Positions 44,200-54,264 of a stretch of 64,000 bases of DNA are shown piece after piece. Position 1 is the stretch's first letter; every line of letters starts with the position of its first letter. The stretch is taken from contig NZ_AMQH01000009.1 in assembly GCF_000300195.1 (NCBI RefSeq), positions 248,001 to 312,000 of the forward strand. The letters are read 5' to 3'. Under the pieces are notes generated by a model that saw only the letters and a list, made by a program, of their open reading frames with translations, was not told the origin of the DNA and searched no databases. Origin of the DNA: Clostridium tunisiense TJ. GTDB lineage: Bacteria; Bacillota; Clostridia; Clostridiales; Clostridiaceae. A program made the translations under genes and the position numbers.

Positions 44200-45264
44200 T
44201 TAAAATACCATTTTCTTAATATATAAATCTTTACGTTCCTTCAAATCTATAAAGTCTCCATCACTAAGGAGTAACGGCCTTCCGATATCATTTATATCAA
44301 TTTTTACTATCTTACATATTGCCCCAGAGTTTAATAAAACCCTTTCTCCCATGTAGTAATTTGCAACATGACTTAAAAATACATTACAATACTCATAATC
44401 TAGTTTTCCCATGCTTTCTTTACGTATAATCTCCAAAGCCTCAAAGGGCGCTTTACTTTGTTTATAAACTCTATTTGAGTTCACTGCATCAAATACATCT
44501 GCTATTGCAATGATTTTGCTGAAAACATGTATCTTGTCTCCTTTAAGGCCTAATGGATAGCCCGAACCATCTTCTCTCTCATGATGAGTAAGGACGGCAT
44601 ACCCTACAGATTTATTTAAAAATGGTACATCTTTAATATAGTTATAGCCTATAACAGGATGAGATTTTATAATGTTAAATTCTCGTGTTGTCAATGCACT
44701 AGGTTTATCTAACACTTTTTTGTCTATCTTAGTTTTACCAAAGTCATGTAAAATTCCAGAGTACACTAGTAGGTTTATTTCATTCTCATTAAGACCTATC
44801 CACCTTCCGAGAATAGAACTCAACGCAGTTACATTAACACAATGCCTATATATAGTATCTTCTCCACTGCCATGTAATACTATATTCTTTATAATTGAAC
44901 TAGTAGCTTCTAATTCAACTTGAATTTTCTTTGCAAACTTTTTAACTTCTTCTATACCTGATACCTTTAAATTTTCCATATCTACAAATACTTGCTCTAC
45001 ATCAAAAGATAGTTCAGTAAAGGTTTTATCTACTTCTTCTATAGTCTTTACTTTCTTAGTATCTTCATCCTCATAAGTATCTTCTTCTATTGAGTAGACT
45101 TCAATTTCACTAATAAAGTAATTATCCTTTAACTTTCTAATTGCTGTTTCTGTAATAGAAACACCTTGGTTTATTAGAACTTGTCCATTAATCTTTATTT
45201 CTTTGGCTATTCTCATTCCTACTTCAAGATCATTGATAGATATACTTTTTTTATTAACTACCAT
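44200..45264 (-). CDS. HD-GYP domain cyclic-di-GMP phosphodiesterase-type protein
   Basis: 354 residues from ATG 45264 (GGGGTTGGGTG upstream); a longer frame from 45324 would begin with an unlikely hydrophobic leader. Residues 5-60 form a small N-terminal domain often found before HD-GYP (INDLEVGMRIAKEI). The catalytic part has HDFGK (the HD metal site) and HHEREDGSGYPLGL (the GYP motif), then DVFDAVNSNRVYK. Such proteins hydrolyse cyclic di-GMP. No receiver or membrane domain is seen. Single gene. Confidence 0.9.
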   Translation of the reverse strand: MVVNKKSISINDLEVGMRIAKEIKINGQVLINQGVSITETAIRKLKDNYFISEIEVYSIEEDTYEDEDTKKVKTIEEVDKTFTELSFDVEQVFVDMENLKVSGIEEVKKFAKKIQVELEATSSIIKNIVLHGSGEDTIYRHCVNVTALSSILGRWIGLNENEINLLVYSGILHDFGKTKIDKKVLDKPSALTTREFNIIKSHPVIGYNYIKDVPFLNKSVGYAVLTHHEREDGSGYPLGLKGDKIHVFSKIIAIADVFDAVNSNRVYKQSKAPFEALEIIRKESMGKLDYEYCNVFLSHVANYYMGERVLLNSGAICKIVKIDINDIGRPLLLSDGDFIDLKERKDLYIKKMVF

Positions 45265-45688
45265 ATACACCCAACCCCTGATAATAATTATAGTAACTAT
45301 TATGAATTTCACCCTTAAAACCATATATTTTAGAGCATTCTACTCATATATTCGCCATAATTCACTTTTCCCCTTTGTTGAATTATAGCTATTTTTGTCA
45401 CTTTAACCTTAAATTTGTTTTTTTATGATTTTTAATTATAATACTCTGATAAGTTTATAAATATATTAACTTTTTCCCCAATAAAGTTCTTTAATTAAAA
45501 GTTTATTCCTATGATGTTTTATATAGAAAACAAACTCTGATTTTTATATACTTATTCTAAAATTAAGCAAAGTTCTATAAAACTATAAAAGTAGGATAGG
45601 GTTACCATCCTACTAAATTTATTTGAATTTTAAAACTATTCATAAACCTATAACATCCATTAGAATTAAAATTTACTTTATTTATCGT
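45265..45688. other. AT-rich intergenic region
   Basis: It holds the HD-GYP promoter region and the oxidoreductase terminator at 45590-45614. No gene or RNA element is seen. Confidence 0.35.
45590..45614 (-). terminator. terminator after the Rieske oxidoreductase
   Basis: AGTAGGAT stem with its complement and extra G-C pairs in the loop, TTTT on the minus strand; 75 nt past the stop. Confidence 0.78.
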
Positions 45689-47200
45689 TTATAATTCAAT
45701 TAACTTTATAGGTTCTGTAGTTGGAGCTTCAATGATTTCTCCCTTAATTGTGTACCTTGAACCATGACATGGGCAATCCCAGCTCTTTTCAGCATTATTA
45801 AAATGAAGTTCACAGCCTAAGTGTTTGCAAACAATATCCACTATATAAACTTTGCCATTTTCATCCTTATATGCCCCAACTTTTTCACCCTCATAGATTA
45901 TATGTGCACCTTCTCCAATCTTTAAGTCTTCAAGGGTTTTTGTTGTATTATTGAGTCTTGCAGCTATTATATTTTTAGTAGCTTCCTTTACATTTCCTCC
46001 AAGTTCCATTATGGATGGAGCTAGATCGAATCTTCTAGCGGAGAAAATATCTCTATGCTCATTTATTTTTCCCATGATTTCATCTGTAATTATCATAGCA
46101 GCCACCATAGAATTGCTCATTCCCCACTTTTTAAAACCTGTGGCTACATACAAACCCTCAGTATTCTTCCCATACTGACCTATGTAAGGGATATCATCTA
46201 GTGGCATCATATCTTGCGCACTCCATTTAAAATGGAGATCAAACTTGTCGTCATAAACTACTTTAGCATACTCAAACAAATTATTGTAACACTCTTGGGT
46301 ATTATCCTTTTCTCCTGTCCTATGTCCTTCTCCCCCAAGAATTATGTATTGCTGACCTTTCACTTCTTGTGTTCTAAAGGACCTTGCAGGGTTCTCATAG
46401 CTTTTATACATGCCATCTAGTGGAAAATCTGGCGCTGTTAGTCCTAGTACGTAAGATCTTTCAGCATGCATTTTAGCAAAGTACAAGCCATATCTATCAA
46501 AAATAGGGAAGTGGGTTGCAACTACCACATTACTGGCATAAACGGTTCCTTCTTTAGTAATTACTTTATATCCTTTATCTTCATTTTCTAAATTTACTAC
46601 TCTTGAGTTTTCAAAGATGTGGCATTCTCCACCTTCTATTTTTTCAGCAAGGGCTAATAAATACTTTCTTGGATGAAACTGAGCTTGATTATCAAAACAT
46701 ACTCCACCTTTAATTTCAAAAGGAAGAGAAGATTCTTCAATAAATCTAGCTGGAAGCCCAATACTTCTTGCTATCCTTACCTCCTCATGAAGCATAGGAA
46801 GATTTTCTTCAAGTAAGGTGTAAATTACATTAATCTGCTCTCTAAAATCACAATCTATTTTATTTTCCTCTATAATTTCCCTAATCTTCCTAATAGCTTT
46901 TTCGTTAGCAAGACCATATTGCGCAGCGTTATCTTTTCCATAGTTCTCTGTAATTTTAGTGTAGAAAACATCATGTAGAGATGTGATTTTCGCAGTGGTA
47001 TTGGCAGTAGTTCCCTCACAAATTCTATTAGATTCTAAAAGAGTTACTCTTAACCCTGCCTTTTTTAATAGATAAGCTGTGGTTATGCCAACAATTCCTC
47101 CACCTATAACTGCCACATCAGTTTTAAGCTCTCCTCTAAAGGTTTCATAATTTGTAATTGGTGTAGTTTCAAGCCATAAAGATCTATTAAAATTTCTCAT
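45689..47200 (-). CDS. FAD-dependent oxidoreductase with C-terminal Rieske [2Fe-2S] domain
   Basis: 503 residues. The N-terminal 400 are a DAO-type flavoprotein: VAVIGGGIVGITTAYLLK (30-47) is the FAD-binding motif, and EGLYVATGFKKWGMSNSM near 370 is the second. The last 80 residues are a Rieske domain with CKHLGC and CPCHGSRY supplying the two Cys and two His ligands. This fusion is known in Firmicutes (YhfW-type); the substrate is unknown. ATG start with AAAGGAG. An iron-sulfur flavoenzyme in an anaerobe could handle an amine or sugar oxidation, but this is inference. Confidence 0.9.
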   Translation of the reverse strand: MRNFNRSLWLETTPITNYETFRGELKTDVAVIGGGIVGITTAYLLKKAGLRVTLLESNRICEGTTANTTAKITSLHDVFYTKITENYGKDNAAQYGLANEKAIRKIREIIEENKIDCDFREQINVIYTLLEENLPMLHEEVRIARSIGLPARFIEESSLPFEIKGGVCFDNQAQFHPRKYLLALAEKIEGGECHIFENSRVVNLENEDKGYKVITKEGTVYASNVVVATHFPIFDRYGLYFAKMHAERSYVLGLTAPDFPLDGMYKSYENPARSFRTQEVKGQQYIILGGEGHRTGEKDNTQECYNNLFEYAKVVYDDKFDLHFKWSAQDMMPLDDIPYIGQYGKNTEGLYVATGFKKWGMSNSMVAAMIITDEIMGKINEHRDIFSARRFDLAPSIMELGGNVKEATKNIIAARLNNTTKTLEDLKIGEGAHIIYEGEKVGAYKDENGKVYIVDIVCKHLGCELHFNNAEKSWDCPCHGSRYTIKGEIIEAPTTEPIKLIEL

Positions 47201-47350
47201 AAAAAAAACTCCTTTATAAAAACATTATTAAATGTATTATTTATAAAGGAGAATTTAATTATTCATCTGTATTTGCCCAATACCCAAAAATTAGTTTAAT
47301 ATTCAACAAGTAGTAATTATAGTACTGTCCAATTTAATACTAAACTACTA

Positions 47351-48217
47351 TTATTCTTCATCATAAAAATCTAAAAAGGAATGCTTTTCTCCACCTTTTT
47401 CCCAACCTAAGATAGCTTCCATATTAACATTTTCTGCTGCACGGAAAATGGATTTATCTACATCCTTAAAGTCTTCTTTTATCTTTTTAATCATGTCTTT
47501 AATTTCATAACGCTTGTTTCCTATTTTCTTTGCTGCCACCATACAAGCACAGTTAAGTGGCCATATCCCAGCATTTTGAGTAAATCTTTGTATATACTCT
47601 TCCTCCACATAATAGAGTGGACGAATAAGCTGTAATCCTTCAAAATTAGCTGCTTTAAGCTTTGGCATCATGGTTTTAAAGTTTCCTGCATAAAGCACAT
47701 TAAGCATTGTAGTTTCAATTACATCATTAAAATGATGTCCAAGAGCAAGCTTGTTACATCCAAGCTCCTGAGACTTGGCATAAAGAGAACCTCTTCTCAT
47801 TCTTGCGCACATGTAGCAAGGATAATCCTTTGCAATTTTATCCACTACAGTAAAAATTCCAGATTCATATAGATGAATTGGTATATTTAAATAGTTACAA
47901 TTATCTATAAGTAGCTCTTTAACTTGTGGATGGTAACCTGGGTCCATGGCAATGAATTCAACTTCAAATTTCATTTGACCATGTTTCTTTAACTCTTGAA
48001 ATAATTTTGCAAGAATCAAGCTATCCTTTCCTCCAGATATCCCTACAGCAATTTTATCGCCTTCTTCAACTAGCTTATAATCCTTTATTGCCTTTATAAA
48101 CTTTGACCAAACAGTCTTTCTATATGTCTTAACTAAACTTCTCTCTATTTCTTCAAGGGGTTTTCTTTCATTAAATGGTACTAGTATATCGCAACCGCTT
48201 CCTGCAATTTCGCTCAT
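47351..48217 (-). CDS. TtcA-family PP-loop tRNA-thiolation-type ATPase
   Basis: 288 residues from ATG 48217, with GGAG 8 nt upstream (the GTG at 48226 is too close). PP-loop SGGKDS (about 60-65) binds ATP. CYMCARMRRG and NCACMVAA supply Cys pairs expected for the iron-sulfur cluster of TtcA-type 2-thiocytidine synthases. HHFNDVIETTMLN is also typical. Length fits the family. It probably thiolates a tRNA cytidine, but closely related proteins of other function exist. Single gene. Confidence 0.85.
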   Translation of the reverse strand: MSEIAGSGCDILVPFNERKPLEEIERSLVKTYRKTVWSKFIKAIKDYKLVEEGDKIAVGISGGKDSLILAKLFQELKKHGQMKFEVEFIAMDPGYHPQVKELLIDNCNYLNIPIHLYESGIFTVVDKIAKDYPCYMCARMRRGSLYAKSQELGCNKLALGHHFNDVIETTMLNVLYAGNFKTMMPKLKAANFEGLQLIRPLYYVEEEYIQRFTQNAGIWPLNCACMVAAKKIGNKRYEIKDMIKKIKEDFKDVDKSIFRAAENVNMEAILGWEKGGEKHSFLDFYDEE

Positions 48218-48253
48218 TGTTTTCACTCCTAATTAGTTGTGTTATATCTCTTA

Positions 48254-48428
48254 GGCATTTTCAAAAAATAAATAAGTCAGTATGTTTGTCTATTTTGAGT
48301 TATACTGCGTCAACAGAACCCTTAGATATCTCTACTATCTGCGGAACCTGTTTCCTTGTCTGCACAAGCTTGCTTGTGAGCTCAAAATATCCTTCACATC
48401 TTTGACTTGTTATTTATTTTCTAATGCC
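48254..48428. mobile_element. MITE-like element, 175 bp, with imperfect terminal inverted repeats
   Basis: Left end GGCATTTTCAAAAAATAAAT and the reverse complement of the right end, GGCATTAGAAAATAAATAA, form imperfect terminal inverted repeats of about 30 bp. TTA flanks both sides (48251-48253, 48429-48431) as a possible target duplication. The inside is clearly richer in G+C than its surroundings and has no gene on either strand. The size and ends fit a non-autonomous insertion. No second copy was noticed in the window. Confidence 0.55.
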
Positions 48429-48518
48429 TTATTTCTTCAAATATTATAACACCTTTATTATAATTTGTCTTTGGAAAGTATTAGTTTTATCACAAAGGCT
48501 TCATTAATATTGTAAACT

Positions 48519-48551
48519 AAAAGAGCACAAGATATAATCCTGTACTCTTTT
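48519..48551 (-). terminator. terminator after the chemoreceptor gene
   Basis: 13-bp stem AAAAGAGCACAAG with partner CCTGTACTCTTTT; the two differences become G-U pairs on the minus strand. It ends in TTTT, 34 nt past the stop. Confidence 0.75.
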
Positions 48552-48584
48552 TTTCTCCCACCTACTCTATGAAGCTTTTTATAC

Positions 48585-50753
48585 CTATATAACAAAGTTA
48601 CTGCTGGTATTTCGAAGTTGTTGACACAACTGTTTTAATTCTTCCGAAGCTGACTTTATGCTATCTATGTCATTAGCCTGTTCTAAAGTAGAGTTATTAA
48701 CGCCCTCTGCAGTTGCTAGAGTCTCCTCAAAAACCTCTGCCACTACTTTGATTTTTTCATTCACTGCATCCTTATATTCTTCAATAGCTTCTATGTTTGT
48801 AGATACCTTATTGATGTTTTTTTCTAGATTACCTATAGCTTTTGTAATATACTCAAAAACCTTAGAAGTATCCATCACACTTTTTTCTGTTTCTATGGAT
48901 AAGTCTTTAGAAAGCTTTATATTCTCTAGAACCTCTTTAAAGGACTTCTTAATTTCTTGAACAATTTTACTTATACTTTCAGTAGACTTAGCACTTTCAC
49001 TAGAAAGCTTTCTAACCTGATCTGCTACCACTTGAAACCCTCTTCCAGCTTCTCCCGCTCTTGCTGCTTCAATGGATGCATTTAGAGCTAGTAAGTTTGT
49101 TTCTTCTGTAATTCCTCTTATAGTATCACTTATCTTTGATATGTTACCGATATTCTCCACCAAGGAATTTGCTTTAGTCATTACCATTTCATTAGCTTTA
49201 ATGTTTTTGCTGTAAATTTTGTTTAAATCTCTTACGGCATTTTCCCCTTGTGAACAATACTTTTTAACACCCTTAGAAGAACTGAGCATTTCCTGAGAAT
49301 TGCTTATGGTTTCATTCACTGCCGCTGTTAAAACTTCAGAGTTTTCAGCAGTATTTTTTACTATTTCACATTGTTCCCTTGCACTTTCAGAAATATAGTT
49401 AATGCCCTGAACTACAACTCTTGCGCTTTCATTGGTATTATTAATTGATTCTGAAAGTATATCTGCTGCCTGCTGTATTTTATTGCTACTATCCTTAACA
49501 CTTCCTAACAGCAATACCATTTCATCAATCATTCCATTGGCACAGTCTACAATATTTGAAATTTCTAAGGAGGTATTGCTTTCTAACTTTAGCTTTGTAG
49601 TGAAATCTCCTCTTTGAGTTCTTTTTAGCAATTCTTCTATTTTAGTTATTGGATTGGTAATATTTTTTGTAAATTTTATTCCTAATACAATTACCACCAC
49701 CAATAATATTACAACAATATATATAGGACCAAGAATTACTTCCTTTAACAACTTATTGTATTCCTCTGTTGGAATAAGTCCAATGGTGGTATATAAGCCT
49801 TTCTCATTAATCTTTTTATATGCAAAGTAATCCTTCCCACTAAATTCTACTCTTACAAGCCCTGTTTCTTTACTCATTATCTCTTTAATATAAGGTTCTT
49901 CACCTAAGTTCTTTCCCATTAAATTTGTAATTCTACTAGACATGGTTACATGGTTATTATCCATTACTATGGCTAACCCTTTATCCCCTAAGGATACCTT
50001 TTCTGTAACTTCATTTATAGCTTCTAGTGTTATATCAAGGGCAAGAATTCCTAATGTATTTCCTGAAATATCTGTAACTGCTTTAGATAGTGTAACTACA
50101 TTCTTACTAGTTTTTTCATCCTTCCTAACCTGGGATACATACACCTTTGAAGTATTATTTTTAGCTTCCTTATACCAGGGTTGTACAACTAAAACATCAG
50201 TGTTCACCTTTTTAAAGGGAAAAGAGTAATATTCATTATTATCGCTTAAGAAATATACTGTATTACACAGTTTATTGGAAGCTTTAAAGCTTTCCAAAGT
50301 TCTTAAAAGTCCATCCTTAGATTTATTAGTTTCATTCCCATCTACCACATAAGGATTGTTCGCTAACATAGCTAAATATTCGCTGTTTGCTTCAATAATG
50401 TTATATATTCCTTCGTCTATCCTCGATACAGATTGGTCATACAGCTGTTTAAAATCTCTTTCCGTGCTTTCGGATAAATTAAAATACATAAATGAGCAAA
50501 CTAGGATAATCGGTATAATAGAAGTATAAATAAGAAGCTTTATTAGCTGATACCCTAATCCTTTTCTCCCTACTTTACCCCTGTTAATCTTAAATTTACC
50601 TAAAGTAAACTTCTCAGCTCTAACTCTGCTTAAGAAATTTTCATTTTCTACTTTTTCCCCATAACTTTTATCACTACTAGCTTTACTCAAAATATTAAAC
50701 TTAAATTTACTCTGCTTAACTCTTTCAAACGTCTGCTTTATGTTCATATCCAT
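48585..50753 (-). CDS. methyl-accepting chemotaxis protein with dCache-type sensor
   Basis: 722 residues. An unusual charged cytoplasmic leader of about 65 residues is followed by membrane segment 1 (70-92), an extracytoplasmic double-Cache-like domain (95-335, with [20 protein letters not shown] and GILALDITL), membrane segment 2 (about 345-365), HAMP and the signalling hairpin. The highly conserved tip region [20 protein letters not shown] is intact. It senses a small molecule, probably amino or carboxylic acids, and signals through CheA/CheW encoded elsewhere. ATG with GGGGGAAC. Single gene with terminator. Confidence 0.93.
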   Translation of the reverse strand: MDMNIKQTFERVKQSKFKFNILSKASSDKSYGEKVENENFLSRVRAEKFTLGKFKINRGKVGRKGLGYQLIKLLIYTSIIPIILVCSFMYFNLSESTERDFKQLYDQSVSRIDEGIYNIIEANSEYLAMLANNPYVVDGNETNKSKDGLLRTLESFKASNKLCNTVYFLSDNNEYYSFPFKKVNTDVLVVQPWYKEAKNNTSKVYVSQVRKDEKTSKNVVTLSKAVTDISGNTLGILALDITLEAINEVTEKVSLGDKGLAIVMDNNHVTMSSRITNLMGKNLGEEPYIKEIMSKETGLVRVEFSGKDYFAYKKINEKGLYTTIGLIPTEEYNKLLKEVILGPIYIVVILLVVVIVLGIKFTKNITNPITKIEELLKRTQRGDFTTKLKLESNTSLEISNIVDCANGMIDEMVLLLGSVKDSSNKIQQAADILSESINNTNESARVVVQGINYISESAREQCEIVKNTAENSEVLTAAVNETISNSQEMLSSSKGVKKYCSQGENAVRDLNKIYSKNIKANEMVMTKANSLVENIGNISKISDTIRGITEETNLLALNASIEAARAGEAGRGFQVVADQVRKLSSESAKSTESISKIVQEIKKSFKEVLENIKLSKDLSIETEKSVMDTSKVFEYITKAIGNLEKNINKVSTNIEAIEEYKDAVNEKIKVVAEVFEETLATAEGVNNSTLEQANDIDSIKSASEELKQLCQQLRNTSSNFVI

Positions 50754-50906
50754 AATGTTCCCCCAGCTACAATTTATTACATACTTATGTTCTCATAAAT
50801 AAAAAGCTTTGTGGGGATTGTGTAGGGGGTTTAACTTGGATTAACTAAGAGATAACAAACTCGGGTTTTTGTAAAGTTTTTAAATAATTTTTAACCTAAA
50901 AATAAA

Positions 50907-50934
50907 AAAGAGTAAGTTGTTAACCCTACTCTTT
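50907..50934 (-). terminator. terminator after the 60-residue gene
   Basis: AAAGAGTA/TACTCTTT stem and six T on the minus strand, 61 nt past the stop of the 50995-51177 gene. Confidence 0.75.
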
Positions 50935-50994
50935 AAGCTTATACAGTGTAGTTTAATATCTTATAAGGAACCTATACTCCTCCTAGTATTTTTT

Positions 50995-51177
50995 CTATAC
51001 CTTTTTTGTAGATGTTTTTCTCATGCTTACATAATGTGTATATGAGCTTACTGTAAGTACCACTAAGGCTACAATGTGAAAGGTATTTCCAAAACCACTG
51101 GTTCTACTGGTGATAAAAGAATACCCAAGCCAAACTACACATAAAACATTTATTATTAAGGATATTTTATTACTCAT
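50995..51177 (-). CDS. small two-helix membrane protein
   Basis: 60 residues, ATG with AAGGAGGTG 7 nt upstream, so it is very probably translated. Two hydrophobic segments (about 6-23 and 32-49) are joined by a short loop, TSRTSGFGN, and the end is basic (RKTSTKKV). No family recognised. A perfect palindrome lies 56 nt upstream and a terminator follows, so it is an independent, probably regulated gene. Confidence 0.65.
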   Translation of the reverse strand: MSNKISLIINVLCVVWLGYSFITSRTSGFGNTFHIVALVVLTVSSYTHYVSMRKTSTKKV

Positions 51178-51232
51178 CCAAACACCTCCTTTAACCCTAA
51201 ACCCGCATAAACACTATATCTTGCTATATTCT

Positions 51233-51250
51233 TATCTAGATGTCTAGATA
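51233..51250 (-). promoter_or_regulatory. perfect palindrome, putative operator
   Basis: TATCTAGA-TG-TCTAGATA, 18 bp with two perfect 8-bp arms, 56 nt before the small membrane gene. Size and symmetry fit a dimeric repressor site; the regulator is unknown. Confidence 0.45.
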
Positions 51251-51436
51251 TATTTATTTCTTCCTGTGCTACCTGCTTTTAATTATCTAAGTTTTATATA
51301 ATCTAAAACTTAATAACTTATATATTAGGTTTGGAAAATAATCAATGGTCAATATGAAGCCTTTATGTATAATTTACTTGCTTGAAAAATTAAGCAAGCG
51401 AGCCTTCTCCTTATGGTAATATTACATTTAATAAAA

Positions 51437-51477
51437 AGTTGTTACATAACTAACTATGCAGTTAGCTATGTAACAAC
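51437..51477 (-). terminator. terminator after the erythromycin-esterase-like gene
   Basis: 19-bp stem AGTTGTTACATAACTAACT with its complement (one G-U pair on the minus strand) and five T; 28 nt past the stop. Confidence 0.85.
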
Positions 51478-51505
51478 TCCTAAACTACTAATTAATGCTA
51501 GTCGC

Positions 51506-52876
51506 TTAATTATTTATCGAAACATCACTTTCTGAGTCTTTTATTATAATTATATATTGAAAATAATCTGTGGTTACACCATCCTCTGCTTTTCCATATT
51601 CATCCTTAACAAAGTCCCATTTTAATTCTTTACTATAGGGAGAATTATTATTATTAAGTTTTATTAAAGTGTGATTACTCTTGATAACCTCATCCATAAC
51701 TTTGTTGCTTTTATAATTAGAAAATAGCTCTGCATGCCCAGACATGCTTGTGAAACATTTATCATAAAAGGTGGTTATGGTTAATATTTTCCCTTTTAGT
51801 GGACTTCCTTCTTTATTCAGCTGAGCAGCAAAGTTATTAGTTTTAATACCTTTTGCAGATAGGACTTCCTTTTGATAAGTATGCATATCACCCCATTTAC
51901 CAAAGTACTTTCCCTTTGGTAGCTTTTCATAGAGTATATTGAAATTTTCAGCAATTTTTAAGTCTCTAATACGCAAAATCTCTGCAAAATCATTAGTTTT
52001 TACATAATTTATTGCATTCTCTTGAACTTCTATATAATCTCTTAAATTTTTAAGTACATAGTTAAATTCAAAGTAATCTTCTTTCAGTATATTTTCATAA
52101 GAAGACTTCTTTTCTTCTATACTTTTATAAAGCGTTGTAAACTTTTCTATATTCTCCTTTAAATAAGTATCCACATATTTTTCCTTATTACTCTGATTCT
52201 CTTCCAAATTAGAAAAGGTTTCTATATAGGACTTATACTCTTTAAGTAAAGTTAGATCACCTTTCATGTCCACAGGTAAATCCTTTAAAGAAAGAACATC
52301 TATAAGATAGTTAACGTTATTGTCTATATTTCCTATATCAGGTGCAACTACTTGAATTTTATCTTCTTGTTTTAAAGTTTTATTATACTCATAAAGTTTC
52401 TTCCAAAATTCTGACTCTTGTTTAGTGTTAATTAATTCACTAATAAGTTTTTCATCTCCCGTATTTAAGTATTCGTTATACCTTTTTCCTGCTAAATAAG
52501 AGGTTTCCCATAATAAATATTTAAAGTTAGTCTTTTGTTTAAAGTATTTTAAAAGTTTCCATTGTACATTAAGATTATCTTTTACATAATGAGATTCACC
52601 AATTAAAAATATTTCTTTGTCCTTAGTATCCTTTTCTAACAGTTTAAGAGTTGAAAATTTATCATTATCCTCAATATCTAAGGCTGCAGTATTCTTCTTT
52701 AAGTAATTGCTATATACCTTATCCTCTAAAGCACCACCCTTACCTGCTTCCCCCTGTGAAAAAGCACTTTCTTCACTACCTTTTTTATCAGCTTTATTCC
52801 AACATCCTACAAGTATTACAGATAAGGAAATAAGAACAGCTAATAAAACTCCCCTTTTAAACCAAAATTTACCCAT
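51506..52876 (-). CDS. erythromycin-esterase-like lipoprotein
   Basis: 456 residues from ATG 52876, with GGGGGAG upstream. Lipoprotein signal ILVGC with Cys25 as the lipid-bearing residue. The body belongs to the EreA/EreB-like superfamily: LIGESHY supplies Glu and His, LLWETSY the second Glu, RIRDLKIAEN the Arg motif and WGDMHTY the second His, so all known catalytic positions of the family are filled. Most members are not antibiotic esterases, and a surface-anchored one more likely acts on another substrate. ATG start. Palindrome-controlled neighbours are separate. Confidence 0.8.
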   Translation of the reverse strand: MGKFWFKRGVLLAVLISLSVILVGCWNKADKKGSEESAFSQGEAGKGGALEDKVYSNYLKKNTAALDIEDNDKFSTLKLLEKDTKDKEIFLIGESHYVKDNLNVQWKLLKYFKQKTNFKYLLWETSYLAGKRYNEYLNTGDEKLISELINTKQESEFWKKLYEYNKTLKQEDKIQVVAPDIGNIDNNVNYLIDVLSLKDLPVDMKGDLTLLKEYKSYIETFSNLEENQSNKEKYVDTYLKENIEKFTTLYKSIEEKKSSYENILKEDYFEFNYVLKNLRDYIEVQENAINYVKTNDFAEILRIRDLKIAENFNILYEKLPKGKYFGKWGDMHTYQKEVLSAKGIKTNNFAAQLNKEGSPLKGKILTITTFYDKCFTSMSGHAELFSNYKSNKVMDEVIKSNHTLIKLNNNNSPYSKELKWDFVKDEYGKAEDGVTTDYFQYIIIIKDSESDVSINN

Positions 52877-53073
52877 TACATCTCCCCCATTTTTATACCC
52901 CATGGTTATTTTAGATTTTAGCCTTCCATTAAGAAGTTTCTTTTCTCTTTATATGTTTATACTTACATTCACATATACTTATTCTTTAGTTGCTTTAATA
53001 TTACATAGCTAATCTCATAAGTTATTATGACTATTTTACCACTTATGTAATTTTATTCAAGTACAATTCTCCA

Positions 53074-54015
53074 TTATAAGTAGTTAAAAAGCACCATATA
53101 TATTGGAATAAATATTAAACTAAGTGCTGTAGTTAATGTACAGAGTACAGTAGCTTCTTTATAGTCTCCTCCATAGGCTTCTGTTACTATAGCAGACTGG
53201 GTCATAACTGGCATGGCTGCTTCAAGAATAAAAACTTTTTTCATAAGAATAGGAAAGCTAAATCCTCCTATAATAAGAAACATCACTAAAGGAGCTAAGA
53301 TAAACCTTCCAAGTACCACCGCTACTGTTTCCCTGTTAAATCTAATAGATTTTCTATCTAATCTTGTTAAGGTTATTCCCATAAAGAAAATAGAAAGAGG
53401 AGTTGTAAGACTTCCCACATAGCTACAAGCTGATAAGAAAAACTTAGGCAGTCTTATATCTAAAAGAATTAAAATAACTGAAATTATAAAAGTAATGATT
53501 GGTGGAGTAATTATATTTTTTAAAGAGTCTAATGAGAAAATATTAGCAGATACTTGTCCGCTATCCTTTTTAATACCATATACTCCTAGTGTCCAAAAAA
53601 ATAAGGTATTGGTTATGTAATAAAGAAGCACAAACTGAGTGCTTTCCCCTCCAAATAATGCTGTATTCACTGGTAGTCCTATGAATATAGTGTTGGATAG
53701 TCCAAACATAACGCTAAAAAGCCCTCTTTTATTCTTCTTTACCTTAAGAATTCCTCCAAGAATATGGCCAACTCCATAGCAAATTATCATGTTAAGAAAA
53801 GCTAGTCCAATACCTAAAGAAGAGGTTGTTAAAACATCCTTTGTGAAGGAGGAAGTTAAGTTTACTATCATAAAGGCAGGAAGAGAAACTTTCGTTACAA
53901 TCTTAGAAAATAGCTTTCCAGTATTTTCATCAAACCAACCTTTTTTAGTTAAAACTACTCCTAAAGCAACCATTATAAATATGGTTAAAACACTTTGTAA
54001 TGCATCAAGTATCAT
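53074..54015 (-). CDS. AEC family transporter (auxin efflux carrier type)
   Basis: 313-residue membrane protein with about ten hydrophobic segments in the bacterial AEC/malonate-type layout. LGVVLTKKGWFDENTGKLFS (about 18-37) and SLPAFMIVNL near 46-55 are typical of the family's first half. FGLSNTIFIGLPVNTALFG near 105-123 is the conserved crossing motif. The substrate cannot be deduced; characterised relatives carry malonate, malate or other organic acids. ATG with AAAGGAG. Single gene. Confidence 0.9.
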   Translation of the reverse strand: MILDALQSVLTIFIMVALGVVLTKKGWFDENTGKLFSKIVTKVSLPAFMIVNLTSSFTKDVLTTSSLGIGLAFLNMIICYGVGHILGGILKVKKNKRGLFSVMFGLSNTIFIGLPVNTALFGGESTQFVLLYYITNTLFFWTLGVYGIKKDSGQVSANIFSLDSLKNIITPPIITFIISVILILLDIRLPKFFLSACSYVGSLTTPLSIFFMGITLTRLDRKSIRFNRETVAVVLGRFILAPLVMFLIIGGFSFPILMKKVFILEAAMPVMTQSAIVTEAYGGDYKEATVLCTLTTALSLIFIPIYMVLFNYL

Positions 54016-54216
54016 TTTAATTCTCCTTTATTTTGAGTTTCTATACCATTATAAATATTTCTTTTATCTATACTTAATAATTTATCTTGAAAAATTCTAA
54101 TTTCATAATTAATTATCTTAGAGTTAGTAAGTGTAACTGAAGAGACAGGCAAAACTACTTTTTAGTTTTGTATCATAATGTAATAGTATCAAAGATTATC
54201 ATTAAGAAGCAAGTTT

Positions 54217-54255
54217 AAAGAGCCTTAAGCACCGTAGTAGTACTTAAAGCCCTTT
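54217..54255 (-). terminator. hairpin terminator after topB
   Basis: Arms AAAGAGCCTTAAGCAC and GTACTTAAAGCCCTTT pair over 16 bp only on the minus strand (three G-U pairs), which marks the direction. The U-tract is weak; 10 nt past the stop. Confidence 0.6.
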
Positions 54256-54264
54256 TTCTTTTCA

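Larger units (their letters stand above)
51178..51505. other. intergenic region with palindrome and terminator
   Basis: It contains the TATCTAGA palindrome (51233-51250) near the 60-residue gene, a CTTGCTT/AAGCAAG hairpin near 51380-51402 and a strong terminator at 51437-51477. No open frame seen. Confidence 0.4.

Noticed and set aside
48175..48405. Plus-strand 76-codon frame across the ttcA-like start and the MITE-like element
   Set aside because: It runs antisense into a conserved gene and through terminal repeats, with no ribosome binding site.
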